Source of the DNA: Hirudo medicinalis
Lineage: Eukaryota > Annelida > Clitellata > Hirudinida > Hirudinidae
Assembly: GCA_011800805.1 (NCBI GenBank)
Contig: MPNW01000061.1
Coordinates: 2,353-66,352, forward strand
DNA: 64,000 bases
Direction: 5' to 3'
Under the pieces are notes generated by a model. The model ran no database searches, had not been told where the DNA came from, and saw nothing but the letters and a program-made list of their open reading frames with translations. Positions 12,413 to 25,900 of the stretch are shown one piece after another (position 1 is the first letter of the stretch; every line of letters starts with the position of its first letter). Both the position numbers and the translations under genes were made by a program.

Positions 12413-13974
12413 CTATAGCTGGTCGGCATATCGAGAGAGTTGATCCTGCGGAATGACGACTGCAGAATTTGGATTCTCAAAACCTGTGCCATGGTTACCA
12501 CTGCTGTTAGGGGCATTGGTGGACGGAAGATCGGAGTGCAGCTGCGTCAGCATGACTTGATCGGGCCGCGACTGCTGACTGTCGACCGGCTCGTTGTTGT
12601 TCATCAGCAGCATTAGCGGAGCAGAGGCAGTCGAACCCATCATGGCATGGGGGTTGCCTGCAGAAACCTGGTGCTGGAGAGAATTTGAATTCAATCCCAA
12701 ACCGACCGGAAGATTCATTCGAGTGGCTGTCATTCGTTGTACCATCTGCTGTTGCAACTGAGCTTGGAAAATGGGACCTGCTGCTCGTGCAGCAACGTTG
12801 TTCAGTGCAGGATGATACTGTTGCATCTTTATCAGCTGTTGTTGTTGCTGTTGAACATTGATGTTATTGGAGTTCTGAAGAATGAGTTGAGATTGTTCGT
12901 TGGATGGCAAACGGATCATGGAGGAAGCATCCGTATGTTGAGACAGACGAATGTGCTGAGGTTGCTTCAGGGAGGAAACCAGCACGTTGGAACGAGGGTT
13001 GTTCATGCCAGCTTGAAGCCTAGGACTCAACAACAACCTGGCCTGTTGTTGCTGCTTCATCAGCAAACTTTGTTCTTGCTGCATTCCATCTTGACCCTGT
13101 TGTTGACTCAATAAAGCAGCCGAAGGAAGAAATTGTTGTTGCTGCTGCTGCTGTTGTTGTTGTTGCTGTTGTTGTTGTTGCTGCTGCTGTTGTTGTTGTT
13201 GTTGTTGCTGTTGTTTCTGATGCAAGTATATGAAGAAAATCTATAGCGATCATGAAAACATCACATGATTTTGAAGCATAACCCAGAAAAGAGAACCTTA
13301 AAGAGGACCTGCAAGAGTTGTGGATTGCTCTGAAAGAGACTGATGATCTTCTGTTTCTCGGCACTCATAGGTGTGGAGGAGACAGGCCTTGAAGTTAGTT
13401 GCGGTCCACCGATTTGATGAGTCGTGACGGCAGTGACTACGGAAAAGTTTGACGTCGGAGCTGCAGTAGTCATCAACAAGCTCAATGAGTCTGCCAATTA
13501 ATTAAGATTTCATGAGGAAGTAGGAGAAATAGAATGATATAAGTAAGAAGCTAGGTAATGACCTTGCTGTTGTTGTTGCTGTGGCATTCCTTCAAGCCAC
13601 ATGGTGTTTGCAGAGCTTTGCTGAGCATCACCCTGTTGCACAACAAGAGGTTGTTGCAGTTGCAGCTTAAGGGTGGAAAGCTGATTGTTGGAGTCTGAGG
13701 GAATGAGGGCAGTTCCGATGATCTGTTGAGACCCTCCGCTGTTACTCAGTGGAACCACGGTGGCCTGCGAACTATCCATGATCTGAATCTGTTGAAATTG
13801 TTGTTGCTGTTGCTGCTGCTGAAACTGTTGAAGTTGCTGCTGCTGTTGCAATTGTTGCTGGTGCAAAATCAGACGATTGGTGAGAGCAGCCTGGTGCGTA
13901 GATGGAGTAGAAGGAACCACACCCACTACTGGAGGCGTCAGCTTTTGGGGAACAGGATGGTTGGGCTGGTGAGT
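12413..13974 (-). other. CREBBP: CBP C-terminal NCBD remnant and Gln-rich tail
   Basis: Exon 13563-13974 is Gln-rich. Exon 13297-13490 carries SLSLLM and then [20 protein letters not shown], which matches the last two helices of the nuclear-coactivator-binding domain (family core NPQLLAAFIKQR). The final exon starts with Lys and then 27 uninterrupted Gln codons (13133-13213, mixed CAA/CAG), followed by a Gln/Met/Asn/Ser-rich tail ending at TAG 12413-12415. In vertebrates this domain folds with the ACTR/SRC activation domain. Confidence 0.8.
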
Positions 13975-16900
13975 CTGATATAATCATATAAGCACATTGA
14001 TTTTAATATGAAAAGTAAACGCTTTATTTTCAGCTCTTTGACATTTCTTTAATCTTGTGATGAGAAGAATCGAAAAATCATCCACAACATGCCATCATTA
14101 CTTAACCTGAATAGATGAAGAAGAGGAAGATGACAGCGAGCTTCCACTACCACTACCATTTTGTAGCATAGCTTCGATCCTCCTGCGCATAAGCATGGCC
14201 TGTTGCATCTTCTGCTGGGTTTGTTGCTGCTGCAGTTTCTGCTTGAAGTTGAGACAGAAGGGAACTTGGCATTTGGACTCCCTGCAGTGCTTGGCATGAT
14301 ACCAGCAGAGAGCAAACAGCTGCTTGCACACCGGACAGCTGTTGGTCTGCTTGCGCTTGCAGAGCTTTGTGTGATTCATGACCCTCTTCATCTTCTGACA
14401 GCTAGCCAGGCGACAGTTTGCATCACGGCAGGTGCAAGCATGGAGTAGAGACTGAATGCACTTTTGAATGGAATGCCTTCGAGCCTGGAACACATGCACA
14501 CATTAAACAACAAACCAAATAAAATAGTAAACAAAAACAAAACAGTTATCAATTTAAAATAAGCTAGTAGTTAAGTGCAAAAATCACTACCCACCTCTTG
14601 GGGATTGATGAGGCTGCTGTTGTCAGATGACCCTTCACCCGAGCCATTGCTACCACCACTTCCCCCGGCCATTCCACCGACACCGATCGAACCACCACCT
14701 CCCGAGCCATCCAAGTCGAGAGATCTTTTCTCCATCTTGTGTACATGATTGAGTTTCTCATAACAGGAGACACATAGATCAAAATCCTGTCAAGAGATTT
14801 AGTGGAGCAATGAAATTATGGAGTGATATATGATCATGAATTACTAATAAAGGAAAGGACCATAAATCCTTCTGCATCGGCGACGGGTTCTTGTCGACCT
14901 TCGGTTTTGTCGGCAAGGTCGTGTCTAATATTTGCACTTTTAATTAGACGAAGAACTAACGTCACAAACTGTGCAGTGGTAGTGGGTCTCGATGTTGGCC
15001 TTGCAGTTGTTGCAGGCATAGACAAAAGCCTCCCTCCCTTGAGTGTGCAGCTCGTACAGCATCACCAGTGTAGAAAACTTTGCCCTTCTGAGAGATGAAA
15101 ATTCGTAGTGCCTCTCTCTGGACATCATGAGGAATGCGTCTCTTCCGTCCATGAGGTCGTTGGACACAAAGGGATCGGGGTCCTGGACGGGAGGAAGGGT
15201 CGGCGTGCTCTGCGCAGAGTGCAGCTTGACCACAAAAAAGACCTCTTTGTGCTTCTCCATCATCTGGAAGAGTTTGGATGTCAGCTCGTTGCCATTTCCA
15301 ACTTCAATGCGAGGGGGTTGATTCTTTTTGTTGCCAGCCTTCTTGCTCGATGCAGAACCTGATGAGCCACCCTTATTCTTTGAGTTCTTTTTCTTCACTG
15401 CACTTTTTTGACCTTTCTTTTTGCCTGACTGAGAAGACTGAAATGAATTAATTTCACTTAAGCATCTGACATCACTAAGAATGCAATTGCCTGCCACAGC
15501 ATCAATAACAAGAACTACAAATGCACTGACTTCAGCACCACCAGATGTGTTTCCATCATCCACGTCCATGGAGTTTTGATCTTCAGTCATGCTTGTGTCT
15601 GGAAAGGACATGGAGGCACTGATCGTGGAAGCTCCAAACATCGTTCCTGCAGACGATACAGCAGACGACGACAAAGAGACGGTAGCAGAGAGGGAAAGTG
15701 CATCATTCTCAGACTCCTTTCTCTTCCTGTCCTCCTCTTGTTCCACTTCTTTTATGCTGTCCTCCAACACTGTCGGCCAAAAGTCTCCTTCAAAGTATGG
15801 CAGTTCTATGGCACTTGCTAGATTGTTTTCTATTGCATCCCTCAATATGTCCTGTAAGAGAATGTCAATGAATAAATCGACCAAAAATAATTGTAATGAA
15901 CTCCATCATAGGACAACAAGAGGTAAATTCAAACCTTGTAGTCAACAACTATCCTCTCCAATATAGCTTTGTCTAGCATTTTCTTGTACCAATCCTGCAA
16001 CCTCTTCGGCTTAGGTATTTTCATGTCAGGAGGATGGCAATGGAAAATATAGTCATCTCCTTCACTTGGTGGACAAGCCCAGATATGTGCAGTAGCATAG
16101 CTGAAAATGATTAAAATACTTGACTTAAAAATTTGAATATTCTATACTTGAATGACACGTCAATGAAGTTGTTCTAAACATGAGTAAATATTTGAAAACT
16201 ATGTAACGGTCTCTTTAAATAAAAGCCTGGTACTTCAAAATCTCAAAAGATGTGATTGATGCTGTTGTCATCATCTTAATGCTCACTTTATAATGACATA
16301 GAAATTCTAATAAAAATATGCAGACTAAACCATTGTACTTCATTCAGTCTTACAAAGCAATTTCAAAAGCAAATGACAATCTTTGGCATGCATTGAAACT
16401 TTGAGTAAGCACTCAACGATTACCCTAATCTCTTGACGTAATCCAGATAGCCGATAAGGATTTCATGATAAACAGGTGTCCTCATGGCTTTGGGTTGAAA
16501 GAAGTTCACACTGTCGAGGTAAGCTATGTAGATTCGTCTGTCAAAAACACAAAGCAGTGTTAACTAACGAATTTATACCAAAAAGCCTTAACATGAAAAT
16601 CATCATCAAAAAGAAACAAAACTTCTGCAGAAACTAATTATGGAATTCTTTCATTAAGAAAAGAGATTCTTTAAAATTATGAAGTATGCAAATTTAAGAC
16701 GAAACAAACCTCGCATTTGGCTGAGGGCAGTTCGATCCGTATTCTTGGACGTGCATGCCGAAGAAGCACACGCTAACGCCATCTATCTCTTCGAACGCAA
16801 AGATCGACTTGGCAGTGTATGGAAAGCTATCGGCTATTTCTTCTCCGTGTCTGATTTTCATGGCTGGCTTCACTTCTACCGTTTTCTCAGAACTGGAAAG

Positions 16901-19900
16901 AACCCTGATTGTGACCTCACCAGCCCCACAACCATTTTTCTTGAGGAAGGAATTCACTCTGTTCTCCAAGTATGTGCCAAGTTTTGTCTGAGGTAATCCT
17001 AAAATATGAAAAGGTAGTAATATAATGATTTATTAAAATGAAATTTGCTAAATTTTCTTAAAGCTATTGTAATTTCTCAAAATGTTTAATATTTTATGTG
17101 GATTGATTATGTATATCAGATTTGCTTGTCAGTAAAGCATGCTATATTCTGCCATCCAGGAACTGAAAAAGCCCTGAAAAGAATTTAAAAAACAGACTTT
17201 GAATCCCTTCTTGGATTCAACAAAAATGAATTCAAAACTTTATTTTACCCTGAAAAGTAGGGATTTTTCATACCCAACGATTGATTGGAGGTCCAAACAA
17301 AATGCAATAAAATTTGTATGGGAAGTATGGAAGTAGTATTAACAAAAATCTTCAATCTATCAAACCATTGAAGTTTCTTCTCAGCTACATGTCGTGCACC
17401 TTATATGACGTACGTAATATCGACCAATACAAATTCATAAGACTAAGATCTTTTAAGACGGCAACTAAACGCATCATTCCGCATTACCTCCAACAAACGT
17501 GGTCAGTAACCTTTCAAAATAATCACGAACATCAATGTATTCGTATAAGTAACGAACCTTTAAATAAACGCATGATCTAAGAACAGAAATAGTTCGAGTG
17601 CCACGTACACATACACGTAATATAGGACATAATCTATCATTCGTATGGGGATATATTCTGTTATATACTTTTCTATTCCCAAGAGTTATGTGGTGGATGG
17701 AACCAGGCACCAACATGGCTTAACTTGCAGGCCACGATAATTATCATGTTATGGAGTAAGTAAATTTACAGCAGCTTCAGAACAATTTGATAATGCATTA
17801 TCATCAAATACCCGTAAGCTAAAAATTAAATTGTGACATAAACTAATATAATACTGGCATGAAATTGCATATTTATTGATCACATGTTTTGTGATGTAAC
17901 ATTAGAGGGCGATCATCCATATCTAAATCTCTTCAAAGCTGAAGCATTATAAAAAAAAAAACCTATAAAAAGTGTAAGCAACAACATAAAATGCAAATAG
18001 GCACTAACGTTTGGCAGTATATTTGTTCTCTTTCCTCTTTATGCTGTTGCTGGCAGCACACGACATGCAAACAAACGGACCCTGCCAAACTGACTCCAGG
18101 TACAAGGAGCAAATCTGATGCTGCTTTTTGCCACAGTACGAGCACTCAACAAACCTGTTGAAAAGGTTATGGAGAATAAGGTCAATCATCAATGGTTTTA
18201 ATTCATGTTTCAACTAATAGAAGTGTGCCGATCACGAGGTAATCGTAAGATGACTAAGAGATGACTAATATCAGTGGAGGTAGGCTTTTTGAGATAAAGC
18301 AGTGCTTGTTAATCTTACGGTTCCATTTCAAGCTGATTATTTTTTGTTTTCTGAAACAGATTCTTCTTGAGTCGACTGAAATTTAAAAGATAACTTCTTA
18401 AGAGATGTAAGCATTGTTTGTGACGTGAGATGCACATTTTTACACATTCGTATAATATCTGGCAATAAATGCATTAAAACTGGAACATGTCTAATCAAGA
18501 AATATGCAATTAAGACAACATAAGGATGTAAGTGCAATAACGTTAGCAATGTAATAACATCGAGCAGCACGATCACACTAAATGGCACAATAAGAGTTGC
18601 AAAATTGTTAAGCGATGCTTTGTAACTAATTCTTACATATTGGGTTGCATTGGATCTTCATTCAACTCCACCTCATCACCTTCAGTCTCCACAAAGCATT
18701 TTTCACAAAAGACATACCTGATAAAACAAGACAAACATTTCAGCTTTACTTAAAAATTAAGCTAACCTTGGACTGAAATTTTGAATGACACTCTGCAATT
18801 AATACATGCAAAACATGTACCCTAGTGAATTTGATCTCAAACCAATCACAAGGAAGGTGAAAGAGATGAGAAGAAATGCAAACAATCCTATGGCCGAACA
18901 CAACCAACTCTCACGTCGACGTAAAAGTCAAATTCCCTTTAGCTTGACTAAATAAAAGTCACCATAATGAAACCATTTCAACTTTTCTTATCAATAGCTT
19001 CAAAACTATTATAATTTACTCAAAACAATGTGAACAATAGAGTGAAAATAGCAGTCAAAAGGCATCCTAAAGAACAAAAGCAATATTTGAACATTTACAT
19101 GAATATTGGAAAAAAAAAAAAAGAAAGAATCTTTTATCCATAATTCACTCACCTGTTTTGGTGACTGTAGTACACAGCATTGATGGGAATTGTGCACATG
19201 GCCTTGCCATAGCAACAAAGAGCTTGAGGAGAAAAGACATATTTCCTGCCACAACAGAATCCAAGTGATCTCATCACTCCATCTATCTCTGGCTCAAAAA
19301 CCTCTGAGAGCTGTCATGGTTGTGACATCAAAAAAGTAGGGTAAAAAACTGTCAACAATTTAAATAATTAAAACTGAACAATAACTTAATTTCATGGGCA
19401 CTACATGAAATCCATATTAACAAATAAACCTATAAACTTTCCGTTATTCCTAAAAGGTAAAAAAAGTTGTAAGTCAATTTAATTTTAAAATAGTGAAACA
19501 ACAGACCTTTGTAGAGAACTTGTGAACCCTGGATGTCTTCCTGTTGTAGAGCCAAGCGTTCTCGAACATGAGCCAGACATCTTCCACGTACTGCCAAGGA
19601 TCGGAGTAACCGCCCGTGTCCAGGTTCTTTTTGATTGTTGAGAGATCCATAGGATTTTTAATTATGTCAAAGTAATCCTGAAATAAAACCATTCGTGTTT
19701 TATTTAAACTGGACACGTATCAACTTAGATGTGTTGCAAACTAAAAAAATTAAAATATTCATTAGAATTAGAATGGCATATTAGACACACACGCAAATGT
19801 TCAATTACAATACTTATTTACATCTGCAGTCAAAGAAAAGTATGATATTGAATCTCTTCTACATTTATAAACTGTGCTGTTAGTTGTAATTCATTTACGT

Positions 19901-22900
19901 AGCACCACATTGTTAGCATCGCAGGCTTCATGTAAATTATGAGGATCATGAAGATAAAGAAGCAAATAAGTATGAAAAACTTAATACATCATATTATTTT
20001 ACAAATAATATTCATCATTGCATATGTGAACAATTCTCACAGGTATTTGCAAGATGACAGGATCAACAGGTTGTCGGAAAGGCAACGACTCATCCAATCG
20101 GTAGAGTTTTTCCAAAGTCGGAAGAAGGTATTGACGAAGTTCATTTGGTTTCCACACTGCACATCGTAACTTCATATTAGTTTCAAATTTAATTCAAACC
20201 ACCATAAAGTGAATCTTTTTATTGCAACAAAGATAAATGTATTAAAACCAGAGTCAATTCTTTATCAATTAGATTTTGAAGCGATAATAAAAGGCTAGGA
20301 TCACCTGTCTTGTTGATCGGCGTGACGGAGGAGCTGGACATGGACGAGGAGGTCAGATGGATAAGGAGGTCACTGTTTGGATCAGCAAAGCTGTCCTCAC
20401 TTTTGATTTCAAGAACTTTGTCCTTTGTTGTCTCTTTCAGGAAGGCTTTAGAATTTGAACTCAAAGGTGTTAAGGCAGCCTCAGTCTTGATGGCATCCTT
20501 CGTGCAGGAGGACTCCCCCGTGGAACACTCTTCTGCTTTCACAGACGACTGCATATCAATAGGCGTCTGAGGACTGCAGGAACATCAAAGCCGTAATATA
20601 ATTACATTAGTTTTCGCATTTGGTAATGCCATCAAGAACTCATTTAAATCTAACGCTATTCATTATGAATACCTATCTAATCAAGGCCTAAATGTACTTT
20701 CAATAAGTCATTAAACTTTATTCATACCCAGGTTCCTTTTTGATATTATCATTGCCAAAGATGGTATTGATGTCAGAACTTCCAGCAGGAGACATGAAAC
20801 TGCTTGAAGGTGACAAGAAACCTGATCCCAGCTGAGCAGGAGAGGAAGATAGGGAGGGCATCATGGAGGGTACAGGAGCAGATGTTGTAGTGGCATGGTT
20901 TGCAGGCCAGGCAGATACTTGGAACATACGAGACTGGGGCGATGGCTGATCCAAGTTACCGATTCTCTAAGGAGTTGACGGCATTAACAAAATTAATATA
21001 AAATTCATAGCCATTACAAACATTCATGTAAACTGACAATGACAGTATGGAAAAGCAATGAATGTAGACAAGTATTTTAATATGTTAGTTAATAACTGAT
21101 GATATCAAGAAGGTTAATTAATAACTAATGTTAACAATAACAGCCTCACATGTCTTATAAGTAGATCCTGAAGCTGTTGCTGAGGAGAACTTGTCAAGAA
21201 GTTTGGAGATGCTGCAGCTTGATTGGTGGACACCTAGAATTTTCAATGCAAAGAATTATAAAAGATCTATATGCAACTGACCTAAATCTTCAAGAGATCC
21301 AGATAAATAAGTAATGCTCCATAAACATAGGTAAAACATTTAACAAAAACAATAAACAAGTCAACGTATGAATATTTTAATTTATGAATCTAAATACCAA
21401 CCAAAACATTTGGCATGGGGGTAGAATTTAAGGTCAAACCCTGCTGCAAGTTCTGCTGTCGAACCCCAGGATTCAAAGGACCATCTGTACGAAGCAGAAT
21501 TCATGCTTCTAAAAGTATTAAGCAAAGAGAGCAATAATACACTTTTCACATACTTGGCACCGCTTGTCTAGAATTTGCCATTGGAAATCTGATGGCTGAA
21601 CTGTGAATTTGAGGCTGCATCAACTGCTGGCTCTCTTGCTGAGACCTCTTCATCTTCTTTTCCTCTAATTCTTTTTGTATACGATATATTTTTGCAGCTA
21701 ATAGATGATAATATTCCTCCTGTAATAAGAAATCATCCAAATTGTTGTCTTCCATAATTCCATTAGTCTGAAAAATAATAATACTATCATGCAACAGCCA
21801 TAATATATGAACAGCCTTAACTGACTAATTTGATGCACACAACAACTTATTCATTATCAATGATAAGTGGTGCTTTGATGTTGACCTCTAATTGAGTTCA
21901 AGCATTTCAGCTAAATAAATGACTCATAACAAGAGAAATACAATATCTCAATAATTCATTTCAAAATAAAGTAGTTAAGCTTCTTCTTATGAAGGCAATC
22001 TTGGATCATACGGATGGATGATAATTACCCTGGTATTTGCCTTCTCGTACATATCTCCCTCAACCTTCCTTGAATATTGGACCAAATTTTTTATTCGAGC
22101 ATCCTTGAGAATGTCAGGATCTGGGGTCGGAAAAATGGCTTGCACCCTGATGAAAGCATCGCTTCTATTTAGGACGTAATTATCCATTCGGTTTTAATTA
22201 TCGTTTGGCGGGCAAGGTGAAAAGTTTGATTTTCAAAATATTGGTTTAACTAACAACTTGTGGACAAGATGGTTCCTGAGATCCTGAGTTATGCTCTTGT
22301 GCCACTCCTTCACAGGGGCACATGTCTCTGACATCCCACTGGTGAGTTGACTTGCAGCTCTATTGGCATTTGGTCCAATTCCCCCACTAGCACCATTTAC
22401 AACTCCAAAGTCAGCAGAGTCGTTGCTGTTTAAGGACATGATGTTCTGTCCAACGTGAACATTTATGCCGTTGCAGGACTGTTGCTCTTGATGCTGAGTC
22501 ATTGTCTGTTACGTGGACAATCACAAAAAAACTATGAATGTTTAACAATTATATCGTCACCACGATAATGATAATAACTCACTTGTTGATAAATTTGTTG
22601 CTGAGTTAACCCAAGAGCCATGTAGGCTTTGACTAGACCTTGATGTTGCTGTTGTTGTGTTTGTTGATGTTGTATCAGCTGCTGCTGTTGAGGTTGTTGA
22701 ACTTGAGAAACATTGACTGCAGTGGACAGAGTAGAGGCACCTGCAGAGGCTGCAGTGGCAGTGCCAGAATTCAGGTTAGAAGGGGCAGAAGGTGCCATTG
22801 GAGATGAGATGTTGTTTTTTAATGGCAAGCACACTGAACAGCCACTCCTGGGACAGTTTTTGTAGTGGGTGATTATTTGCCTTGAGGATGCACAATGTGG

Positions 22901-25900
22901 GGCTAGATAATTACAATTTTATGTCAAATAAGTGTAATTATAAAGCTTTATAATAAGCTTAGTATTCATTATAGAAAGGATGACAAACAAATGCACTTAC
23001 TCTTGCAGGTTTTGCCATCGTGACATTCTGCCATGTGCCTCAGTACCTTCTTCATGGTTTCACAATGAGGCATCTTACAAGCAGAGGCTCCCGGGGCACT
23101 GTTCTGAGATTGATCCCGTTTCTGGCACTTGTGGGCGTGTAGTAAAAGAACAAGTTGCTGTCTGATGAGGTTCTGTTTGTTAGGATCTGTGATGCTAGAT
23201 GTGCGTGCGGAACCAGGAACGGCGACAGAAGAACTCTGAGGCTGACCCTGGAGAGTTGTCGAGGCTATTGCTTGACTGGCATTCGGGATGTTCAAGCTCG
23301 AGGTTGACGGGAATGACATCTGACCACCAATCGACATGGACGTTTGCAAAAAGGTGTGTTGTTGCTGTTGTGGATCCTGAGAGTTCAACAAATGGTTTGG
23401 TAACTACAAATTCAGAAAAGAAGTTCATCATTGAACAGATATAAAATTAATAATTTAATAATAAAAAAGCATTTTCAAAAATAATATTTTCATAATCCTA
23501 AAAGTGAAAATATGACCATATTAAAGAAACAGTAGAAATAAGGCCAACATTTCTAATGTTATTATATGATCATTCTTTTGATCAATTAATTCCATAAAGT
23601 TTCTCCAGAATCAGATCAAATATACCTGCTTAACCTTAATGATTATGAAATTATCAGATATGTGATGTGGCTAAATGCACTTGGGAGGCTCAGAAAAAAT
23701 TGCAATGACATTTGCTACTCCCTCACAAATTTTTACCAATCACATTCAATAATAATTATAATAGTTAGTAATTATATGTTAACATTATAATTTAATGACC
23801 TACTGACAAACGTTTATCAATCAACGATATTAGACAATTGAGAACTAAAATGTTTAGCAGACAAACCCAAAAGAATTAAAATATTACTAGCCTCGAGAAT
23901 AATACATATTCTCATTATGTTTACGCCATTGTTATTAGTTTACCATTGCTATTAGGAATTCAAGGATGCATTATACATAGAAGAAATTACTGAAAAGAAG
24001 AGGAATAATGGCAGCCAAACACCTGGAGTCAGCTGAGATTATAAAAACATCCTGTTACCAAGGTGAACCAATTACTAGAAAGCAATCCTCAGGAGAATCA
24101 TCTTGTAATTTTGGAGCAAAACCACCTCCTTGTATGCAACCCTTTTCAATTTCATGTGTACATAATTTTTTTACATTTTACAGGAGTTATTCTAACATAC
24201 TTTTTAAAATTTGTACATTATTCTACATAGAAATTCAGCTAAATAAGTGAAACAATAGCAAATTATTATTCAAGAAAACTTATATAAACACATTATACAT
24301 TAATAAATATGCAAAAATGTATTGATATAAATCATAAAAGTTTGGATGTCAACAATTTAATCTAGTTTATATGATTCTGTGAAGCAAAGATTTCATAAAT
24401 AATGAAGGATAGTTGACTTTAAAATGAAGGTATTCCAGTATTACACTCAATAATTAGAAACTCAGGAACATGCAATCATATTTTTCATTGTCCTTACAAA
24501 AATTTCCAGAAATCAAGCATTTGGCAAATATTATTTAGTACATTTAAATTTATTGCAATAAAATAACTTATTAATTTGTGTAATTCAATAAATGACTAGA
24601 GCATTGTGAATCTTATGTGGATCCAGCAGAAAGTTGAAACACATGCATCTGAAACTATAAAGGGGTCTATAATTAAAGTTGAGTCCAAAGAGTTCTGAGG
24701 TTAAGAAGAGAGTCCCTCAAAATAAGAGCATACTAATTATAAAATATTTCTTCCGATGTTAATCATGTTTTTAGGAGGTTATTGATCCTTTTGCATTTGA
24801 CCCATTTCAGGAAATTTTTAAAAATAATCTGGTCCCCAACATAACATAGAAAAAGAAAAGAAAATTGAGTAGACAGGCTAAAAAATGTTGTCCTCTGGTG
24901 CAAAAGAATTAAACTAAATGCTCAGAATAAAACCTTACAATTTTAAATTAAAAAATATCAAAGAAAAACAATGTATGTGAAGTGTAATTATTTAAATGTA
25001 AATGTGTTTATCTCGACAATGAAAGGACATAATAGCAGACCAATATTGAAAAAGGCTTGATATTAACTGTAACGCTGATAACCTTACCAAGAACTTACAA
25101 AGCAGTTTTGGTTTGGTATTGGATCTGAGTATAATATTGACTCCAGATTAAAAATCCCAAACAGAGGCTTCATTGTCAAAGCTTGCGCAGAACACATAAC
25201 TTTAGGGAGAACACATTTGCAACCCTCTCTTGTGATTGCTCGACAACACCCAGAAACGATAATATGCTTTAGTAAAGATTGAAATGACCAGCTATTTTTA
25301 ACATTTAACATAAACAACACACTTGTTTTAGCAAAAGAATAAATACCAGCAATTCTTAAATTACATTAGATGGATATTAAAAATGAAAACCTAGTTCAAT
25401 GCAGCACCAAAACTACTCGTGAAAATTTGAACGAACCGAAGCGATGTTGTTGATGTTGAGGATAGGCTGTTGCTGTTGATTCTGTTGTTGTATCGTCTGC
25501 TGAGGCTGTTGGAGTTGTTGATTCTGCTGCTGTGTAGCAGAAAACGTTAAATTTTTTACTCGTGATACCGAGCCAATGCCGGCACTGTCGACCAGAGCAT
25601 GTCCGATCATGTTCGTCTGATTATGCAAAAAGTTGCTCGAGTTGGAAACACTCATGTTGTTATTGTTGTTGTTGTTTGAGGTGGCATTTCCCACTGAGCT
25701 GATCAAGACAAGTTTTTGGACTCCAGATAACCTTGGAGGTGCAGTCACTAATCTCGTCTGACTGTTATTATTATCCATGACCATGAGAGAAGGGGTTGAT
25801 CCGACAATCTGATGTTGAATGTTGTTTCCATTCGGAGCGTTGCTGTTAGACCATGAACCTTGATTCGCTGTAATTATGTTCCCATTCAACATGATTTGTT

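Noticed and set aside
12737..13983. Leu-rich + strand open frames and Ala/Thr-rich frames in the CBP tail
   Set aside because: They are other-frame readings of the polyglutamine-coding DNA (CAG/CAA read as Leu, Ala or Thr).
17300..17720. Possible gene in the 1-kb CBP intron
   Set aside because: Several short frames but no motif, no consistent splice pair and no repeat ends.
18319..18350. Shorter CBP exon using the acceptor at 18351-18353
   Set aside because: It breaks the frame with exon 18637-18717; the acceptor at 18376-18378 restores frame and matches the family sequence before FVEC.
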